NCBI RefSeq assembly: GCF_018889995.1
Contig: NZ_CP076547.1
Span: 682,001 to 746,000 of the forward strand
Direction: 5' to 3'
Origin: Subtercola sp. PAMC28395
Lineage (GTDB): Bacteria > Actinomycetota > Actinomycetes > Actinomycetales > Microbacteriaceae
DNA length: 64,000 nt
In this document: one piece after another, positions 59,427-64,000 of the stretch
Position numbering within the stretch: position 1 is the stretch's first letter
Layout: each line of letters begins with the position of its first letter
Translations under genes and position numbers: made by a program
The notes under the pieces: model-generated
Told to the model about the DNA's origin: nothing
What the model saw: the letters and a program-made list of their open reading frames with translations, nothing else
Database searches by the model: none

Positions 59427-59480
59427 GTGCGGGCAGAAAAGCACCCAAAAATCAGGTTTTGGGTGCTTTTCTGCCCGCAC
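59427..59480. terminator. Perfect 24-bp hairpin after the SRPBCC gene
   Basis: Left arm 59427-59450 begins GTGCGGGCAGAAAAGCACCC and right arm 59457-59480 is its exact complement, with a 6 nt loop. It lies 18 bp past the SRPBCC stop. The stem includes T and A runs but no free T tail follows. It is a likely terminator or a perfect relative of the GTGCGGGC-ended repeats. Confidence 0.7.
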
Positions 59481-59598
59481 CCAGCCCCCGCATTCGCCCT
59501 GGACACTCTTTCGAAAGCGGTAGGGTGAGGCCAGGGGAGGGTCGCCTTCCCGGACTCTTTCGATCGCTGCCGGGGTTCTCTGATCGAGCGATGTTTCG

Positions 59599-60291
59599 AT
59601 GAAGGTCCGCATGCCCCCGGCCCCGGCGCCAACACACGATGTGGCGAGCGACGGTTCCCTTTGTCTGCCCTTTGTCAGGGACCTTGGCGTCTCTGGCGCT
59701 TCGATCTCAGTGGTGGGGTTCGGTGGCCGTCAATCGTCCATCTGTTCCAGCGGGGCGTTTGCCGCCCGGGCGGATGCTCTGCAATTCGATCTGGGCGAAG
59801 GTCCGCGGTGGGAAGCGCTTTCGTCACGTACGCCGGTGCTGTGCCCTGACCTGACCGGCAGCGAGAACACCTCGTGGCCGATCTTTCTCGCTGCCGCTCG
59901 GGAACTCGGCGTCCACGCCGTATTCTCATTTCCGATGCTCATGGGAGCGGCGCTGGTGGGCGTGGTCGATCTGTATAGTGTGGCAACGGTGACCTCGGAC
60001 CCTGCGTTCGTTGCACAGGCAAAACTCCTGACCGGCCGGGTCGCGAGCGCGGCCGTACAGAAAGCCCTTCACTCGGCTGAAGACCATCGCTCGGATGAAT
60101 CGATCTTGGCGCCGTCGCTCCGTCGCGAAGTACATCAGGCGACCGGGATGATCATCTCCCAGCTCGATGTCTCCGCATCCGAGGCGTTCTCGCGCCTGCA
60201 AGGCTACGCGTTCGCCACCGGAGCCACCCTGCAGGATGTCGCCCACAAAGTCGTTGCGCGAACCATCGACTTCGCCCGCCTCCCCGACTGA
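59599..60291 (+). CDS. GAF-ANTAR domain regulator 1
   Basis: 230 aa. N-terminal GAF-type sensor (~15-150; ISVVGFGGRQSSICSSGAFA; VHAVFSFPMLMGAALVGVVD). C-terminal ANTAR RNA-binding domain ~175-225: LRREVHQATGMIISQLDVSA then SEAFSRLQGYAFATGATLQD. ANTAR proteins bind paired hexaloop RNA hairpins and prevent termination. The target is not evident. A second GAF-ANTAR gene follows 29 bp downstream. Confidence 0.88.
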   Translation: MKVRMPPAPAPTHDVASDGSLCLPFVRDLGVSGASISVVGFGGRQSSICSSGAFAARADALQFDLGEGPRWEALSSRTPVLCPDLTGSENTSWPIFLAAARELGVHAVFSFPMLMGAALVGVVDLYSVATVTSDPAFVAQAKLLTGRVASAAVQKALHSAEDHRSDESILAPSLRREVHQATGMIISQLDVSASEAFSRLQGYAFATGATLQDVAHKVVARTIDFARLPD

Positions 60292-60320
60292 ACGAATCAC
60301 TGAGCAGAAACTAGGACCCT

Positions 60321-61070
60321 ATGGACGGCACCTCCCGCGAAGCCCAAATCAATGCCGCATTCGTCGCGGTCGCCGACACCCTCACAACCGACTACGACAT
60401 GGTCGATCTGCTTCACACGCTGGTTCAGGAGTGCGCCGGGATACTGGGTATGAAGGCGGGGGGACTGATGCTGGTCGGCGGCGACGGCGAACTCCAGCTC
60501 ATGACATCGACCAGCGAGGCTGCCGGGTTTGTCGAAGTGATGCAACTGAATGCTGCAGCCGGCCCCTGCATCGACTGCTTTCGCACGGGCGTCGCCGTCT
60601 CGGTGAAAGACATCGCTGCACCCTCACGGTGGCCGGCGTTCCAGAAAGCAGCACTGGATCAGGGGTTCCACTCCGTTCTGGCGACACCGATGAAGTTACG
60701 GGGCAAGATCATCGGCACGATGAACCTGTTCGGTGCGACTCCCGAAGAGGTGACCGGGCGTGATGCCGCAGTCGCCCAGGCACTCGCCGATGTGGCGACG
60801 ATCGGGATCCTGCAGGAGCGCATCATCCGTGAGGGTCACCTGATGGAGGAGCAACTTCACCGGGCGCTCGACAGCAGGATCTTGATCGAGCAGGCAAAGG
60901 GCGTGATCGCGAACGAGCTCACTCTCAGCATGGACGACGCGTTCCAGCTGCTCAGAAAATTCGCCAGGGACCACAATCTCACCATCAGGTCAGTCGCTGA
61001 AAGCGTCAGCAATCGCCAGGTGAGCGTCAACCAGATCGTCGCGACGACCCCTGCTCAGAACCGCGGCTGA
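60321..61070 (+). CDS. GAF-ANTAR domain regulator 2
   Basis: 249 aa. GAF domain ~20-165 (MVDLLHTLVQECAGILGMKA; AAAGPCIDCFRTGVAVSVKD; LDQGFHSVLATPMKLRGKII). ANTAR domain ~185-240 with LHRALDSRILIEQAKGVIAN and DDAFQLLRKFARDHNLTIRS. IEQAKGVI is the family signature. Start is ATG at 60321 preceded by AGGA. It is in tandem with the first ANTAR gene and 97 bp upstream of gadB, so antitermination of a nearby transcript is a possibility. Confidence 0.9.
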   Translation: MDGTSREAQINAAFVAVADTLTTDYDMVDLLHTLVQECAGILGMKAGGLMLVGGDGELQLMTSTSEAAGFVEVMQLNAAAGPCIDCFRTGVAVSVKDIAAPSRWPAFQKAALDQGFHSVLATPMKLRGKIIGTMNLFGATPEEVTGRDAAVAQALADVATIGILQERIIREGHLMEEQLHRALDSRILIEQAKGVIANELTLSMDDAFQLLRKFARDHNLTIRSVAESVSNRQVSVNQIVATTPAQNRG

Positions 61071-61167
61071 CCGGCCCTCGTCGGCGGTCTGCTCGGCCGT
61101 GCTACAGTCCCCTTAGTTGCTCCAATCCCCGGCAGCGGATCACCTTCCGTCCCGACCGAGGATTTCA

Positions 61168-62733
61168 ATGACGAGCAGCGACAGCACCACCCGCACCAGC
61201 ATCCCCGATGGCACCACGAGCGAGCTGGCTCCGAACGAGCTCCGCACCGCGCTATCGTTCGATCCCGACTCCCAGCAGAGCGTGCACCAGAACACGGCGG
61301 GCCCTGGCGAATGGAAGCTCGACGTCGCCGTCGACAACGAGCTGGACGATGTGTTCGCCAGCACGCCGATGACCACGGGCGCGCCGAAGACACGATTTCC
61401 TGTTGCCGAACAGGAGCCGCGCGATGTCTATCAACTCGTGCGCGACGAGTTGATGCTCGACGGCGTCGCCCGCATGAACCTCGCAACATTCTGCACGACG
61501 TGGGTGGAGCCCGAGGTACGGCAACTGATGGCCGACTCGCTCGACAAGAACATCATCGACAAAGACGAATACCCCCAGACGGCCGAGCTCGAGACCCGAT
61601 GCATCCACATGCTCGCCGACTTGTTCCACTCGCCAGAGGCCGCGACGACCATCGGCACCTCGACCACCGGGTCGAGCGAAGCGGCGATGCTCGGCGGACT
61701 CGCCGCGAAGTGGCGCTGGAAGGCCCGTCGCCAGGCCGCGGGCAAAGACACGACGAGGCCGAACATGGTCTGCGGCCCCGTGCAAGTCTGCTGGGAGAAG
61801 TTCGCTCGCTACTTCGACGTCGAGATCCGACAGGCCCCGATGAACGCCGGCAACATCATGACTCCGGCCGAAGCCATTGCCCTCTGCGACGAGAACACCA
61901 TCGCGGTGGTGGTCACCTTCGGGCAGACCTTCACTGGCAAGTTCGAAGATGTCGACGCGATCAGTGCCGCTCTGGATGATCTGCAGACCCGCACCGGGCT
62001 CGATATCGATATTCACGTCGACGCGGCCAGCGGCGGCTTCGTCGCGCCATTCTGCGCCCCGGGCATCCGGTTCGACTTTCGCCTTCCCCGGGTCAGATCG
62101 CTGAATGTCTCCGGACACAAGACCGGACTCGCGCCCCTCGGCAGCGGCTGGGTGATCTGGCGTGAGGCAGCCGACCTGCCCCAGGAGTTGGTCTTCAACG
62201 TGAACTACCTCGGCGGCCAGCTGCCCACGTTCAACCTGAACTTCTCCCGCCCGGGCGGGCAGGTCGTCGCGTCGTACTACAACTTCCTTCGACTGGGCAA
62301 AGAGGGGTACCGAAAAGTGCAGTCGGCAACGTATGCGGTCGCGAAGCACCTGAGTGCGGGCATCCGGAGCACGGGCCGTTTCGACATCGTCTTCGATGGC
62401 GACCCGCTGAAAGGCATTCCCGCGGTCACGTGGAAACAGAACAGCCAGGAATGCCCATTCAACCTCTTCGATCTCGCCGAAGAGCTTCGGACCCGCGGTT
62501 GGCTCGTACCCGCGTACACGCTGCCGCCCGACCAGCAGGAGGTGACCGTGCAGCGCATCATCGTGCGCCACGGCCTCAGCATCGACATGGCCGATCTGCT
62601 GCTCACCGATCTGCGGCACGCCATCGCTAAACTGGATGCCCGGCCGCCGTCTCGGCCGCTGACCGCTGCTGAGGCACCGAGCTTCAGTCACACCGGCACC
62701 GTCGCGGTTCCCGATGCGCTGGTGCTCTCGTGA
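61168..62733 (+). CDS. gadB: Glutamate decarboxylase
   Basis: 521 aa from ATG at 61168 with GAGGA six bases upstream; the frame is open to 61117. PLP fold type I group II decarboxylase: TIGTSTTGSSEAAMLGGLAA near 165, DIHVDAASGGFVAPFCAPGI near 277 with the PLP-binding Asp, and Schiff-base Lys318 in NVSGHKTGLAPLGSGWV. It also has the GadB C-terminal extension, with a long N-terminal region of ~55 residues. It converts glutamate to GABA, consuming a proton. It overlaps the antiporter gene (GTGA). Confidence 0.94.
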   Translation: MTSSDSTTRTSIPDGTTSELAPNELRTALSFDPDSQQSVHQNTAGPGEWKLDVAVDNELDDVFASTPMTTGAPKTRFPVAEQEPRDVYQLVRDELMLDGVARMNLATFCTTWVEPEVRQLMADSLDKNIIDKDEYPQTAELETRCIHMLADLFHSPEAATTIGTSTTGSSEAAMLGGLAAKWRWKARRQAAGKDTTRPNMVCGPVQVCWEKFARYFDVEIRQAPMNAGNIMTPAEAIALCDENTIAVVVTFGQTFTGKFEDVDAISAALDDLQTRTGLDIDIHVDAASGGFVAPFCAPGIRFDFRLPRVRSLNVSGHKTGLAPLGSGWVIWREAADLPQELVFNVNYLGGQLPTFNLNFSRPGGQVVASYYNFLRLGKEGYRKVQSATYAVAKHLSAGIRSTGRFDIVFDGDPLKGIPAVTWKQNSQECPFNLFDLAEELRTRGWLVPAYTLPPDQQEVTVQRIIVRHGLSIDMADLLLTDLRHAIAKLDARPPSRPLTAAEAPSFSHTGTVAVPDALVLS

Positions 62734-64000
62734 GCGAGAAGCCCGCGAAGCGCAGTTCGTTCGAACCGAAGCGCCGGAAAGTCGTCATGACGGTTCCCAC
62801 CGTCGCGTTCCTGACGGCCGCAGCGGTGGTGACGAGCCTGCGCGGGTTGCCGGTGATGGCCAAAGAAGAACTGACGATGTTCGTGTACATCGGGTTCGCC
62901 ACCATTCTGTTCCTCATTCCCGCAGCCCTCATCTCGGCAGAGCTCGGCAGCGCCTTCGCCGACCGTAAGGGTGGGGTCTACACCTGGATCGGTGAGGCCT
63001 TCGGCCAGCGCTGGGGCTTCGTGGGCATCTGGTTGCAGTGGATCCAGAACGTTGTGTGGTACCCGACCGGGCTGGCCTTCGCCGCTGCAGCCGCCGCCTA
63101 CGCACTAAACCAGGCGGGGCTCGCCGAAGCTCACATCTACGTCGGTGTGTTCTGCATCGTCAGCTATTGGCTGGCGACGCTCCTCGCCTTTCGGGGCAAC
63201 GCGATGCTTGCGCGAGTTGCGAAATACGGCTTCATGGTAGGCACGGTCGTGCCGGGTGCAGTATTGCTGGGGCTCTTCATCTACTGGGCAGCGACCGGCC
63301 ACGCCATGGGCTGGGCGACAGCGACCGATCCCGCCGTGTCGACCACGGTCGGAGACGTGACTACGCCGCGGCTCCTCCCACTGCTCACCGGGCTTGGCTC
63401 GCTCGCCTTCCTCGGCAACATCATGCTGCTCTTCGCAGGTGTCGAGGTCCAGGCCGTGCACGTGCAGGACATGAAGAACCCGCGCCGGGGTTTCCCTGCG
63501 GCGATGCTACTCGCGTCGGCGATCTCAGTGGCCGTCTTCTTGTTCGGTTCGATCGCCCTTGCTGGCCTTGTGCCGTACAACGACCTCGTCTTGCAGACCG
63601 GTGTCTTCGATGCGATGCGCACGGTGCTCGTCGGCCTCTGGAACATGAACTGGCTCCTGCAGATCCTTGCCGTGCTCGTCTGTTACGGAGCGCTCAGCGG
63701 CGCGCTCGCCTGGATCTCTGCGCCGAGCCGGGCGCTGCTCACCACCGCGCACGACGGCCTGCTGCCCCCCATTCTGCAGAAGACCAACAAGGTGGGTATC
63801 CAGCGCAACATCTTGATTCTCCAGGCAATCATCGTCACGGCTGTTTCGTCGATCTACCTGTTCACAGCTGACGTGAGCGGGGCGTTCTTCCTCATCTCCA
63901 CCGTCACGATCAGCCTCTACATCGTGATGTACATGTTCATGTACGCCGCGGCAATCCGCCTCCGATACACCCAACCCGACCTGCCTCGCGCCTTCCGGAT
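62730..64000 (+). CDS. gadC: Glutamate:GABA antiporter family permease (partial)
   Basis: At least 423 codons from GTG at 62730, which overlaps the gadB stop; the gene runs off the window edge. APC-family features: VAFLTAAAVVTSLRGLPVMA (helix 1), PAALISAELGSAFADRKGGV, WLQWIQNVVWYPTGLAFAAA, and VQDMKNPRRGFPAAMLLASA. The pairing with gadB makes glutamate/GABA exchange for acid tolerance the probable role. About eleven hydrophobic segments are present before the edge, and the C-terminal plug region cannot be seen. Confidence 0.88.
   Translation, partial: MSEKPAKRSSFEPKRRKVVMTVPTVAFLTAAAVVTSLRGLPVMAKEELTMFVYIGFATILFLIPAALISAELGSAFADRKGGVYTWIGEAFGQRWGFVGIWLQWIQNVVWYPTGLAFAAAAAAYALNQAGLAEAHIYVGVFCIVSYWLATLLAFRGNAMLARVAKYGFMVGTVVPGAVLLGLFIYWAATGHAMGWATATDPAVSTTVGDVTTPRLLPLLTGLGSLAFLGNIMLLFAGVEVQAVHVQDMKNPRRGFPAAMLLASAISVAVFLFGSIALAGLVPYNDLVLQTGVFDAMRTVLVGLWNMNWLLQILAVLVCYGALSGALAWISAPSRALLTTAHDGLLPPILQKTNKVGIQRNILILQAIIVTAVSSIYLFTADVSGAFFLISTVTISLYIVMYMFMYAAAIRLRYTQPDLPRAFR

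Noticed and set aside
61071..61167. ANTAR-type double hexaloop leader before gadB
   Set aside because: No pair of short stems with six-base loops carrying the expected A and G positions could be drawn in this 97 bp leader.

Overview
The window is GC-rich, tightly packed DNA with many ATGA, GTGA and TGATG stop/start overlaps, GTG starts and AAGGAG-type ribosome sites. Gene content (ANTAR regulators, DUF222/HNH protein, PcaD-PcaC fusion, DUF6611, IclR and ROK regulators) points to an actinomycete, most likely Microbacteriaceae. The family is an inference; no rRNA, tRNA, CRISPR array, phage or transposase gene was seen.

Layout. 0.1-5.4 kb: a CUT2-type sugar ABC transporter with a sugar isomerase/epimerase and a divergent ROK regulator. 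5.4-10.5 kb: acetyltransferase, PAP2 phosphatase, paired FluC fluoride channels, APC permease, HtrA-like protease and a small HTH protein. 10.5-14.8 kb: gntR-prpD-prpB-prpC, the 2-methylcitrate (propionate) route. 14.9-18.3 kb: an unusual GNAT-AAA+ fusion, another GNAT, two poorly known genes and a decayed copy of the AAA+ gene's 3' end. 18.3-24.5 kb: pcaL, pcaB, pcaG, pcaH, pobA and an IclR regulator. 24.6-34.5 kb: a second IclR regulator followed by P450, split PEP-synthase-like kinase, SDR, [2Fe-2S] ferredoxin, ferredoxin reductase, HD phosphohydrolase and aldehyde dehydrogenase. This gene set matches the Corynebacterium glutamicum cre pathway, in which p-cresol is phosphorylated before its methyl group is oxidised. 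With pobA and the pca genes it makes a complete predicted route from p-cresol through 4-hydroxybenzoate and protocatechuate to 3-oxoadipate. The later steps (pcaIJ, pcaF) are not in the window.

34.5-39.2 kb: a frameshifted DUF222/HNH gene, a GNAT, and a coupled RimK-like ATP-grasp/LLM oxidoreductase pair. 39.3-49.3 kb: a five-gene ATP-dependent ketone carboxylase operon of the acetone/acetophenone carboxylase family with a divergent AcoR/AcxR-like regulator. This block is bracketed exactly by two direct copies of a ~135 bp composite palindromic repeat, and its right edge abuts fragments of two dead genes, which suggests a separately acquired island. 49.8-55.3 kb: a small exported protein, a DUF389 membrane protein, a stand-alone diheme cytochrome b module, and a kinase/HAD pair. 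55.4-58.7 kb: a fully coupled amine-oxidation operon with a 49-codon bridging ORF. 58.9-64 kb: an SRPBCC protein, two GAF-ANTAR RNA-binding regulators, glutamate decarboxylase and its antiporter (cut by the window end).

Recurring small-scale features are a family of ~50 bp intergenic palindromes and several arrays with a 14-15 bp period. Candidate operators are visible in front of the sugar, prp, P450 and carboxylase operons. All functions rest on motif and family recognition by eye; no database search was run.
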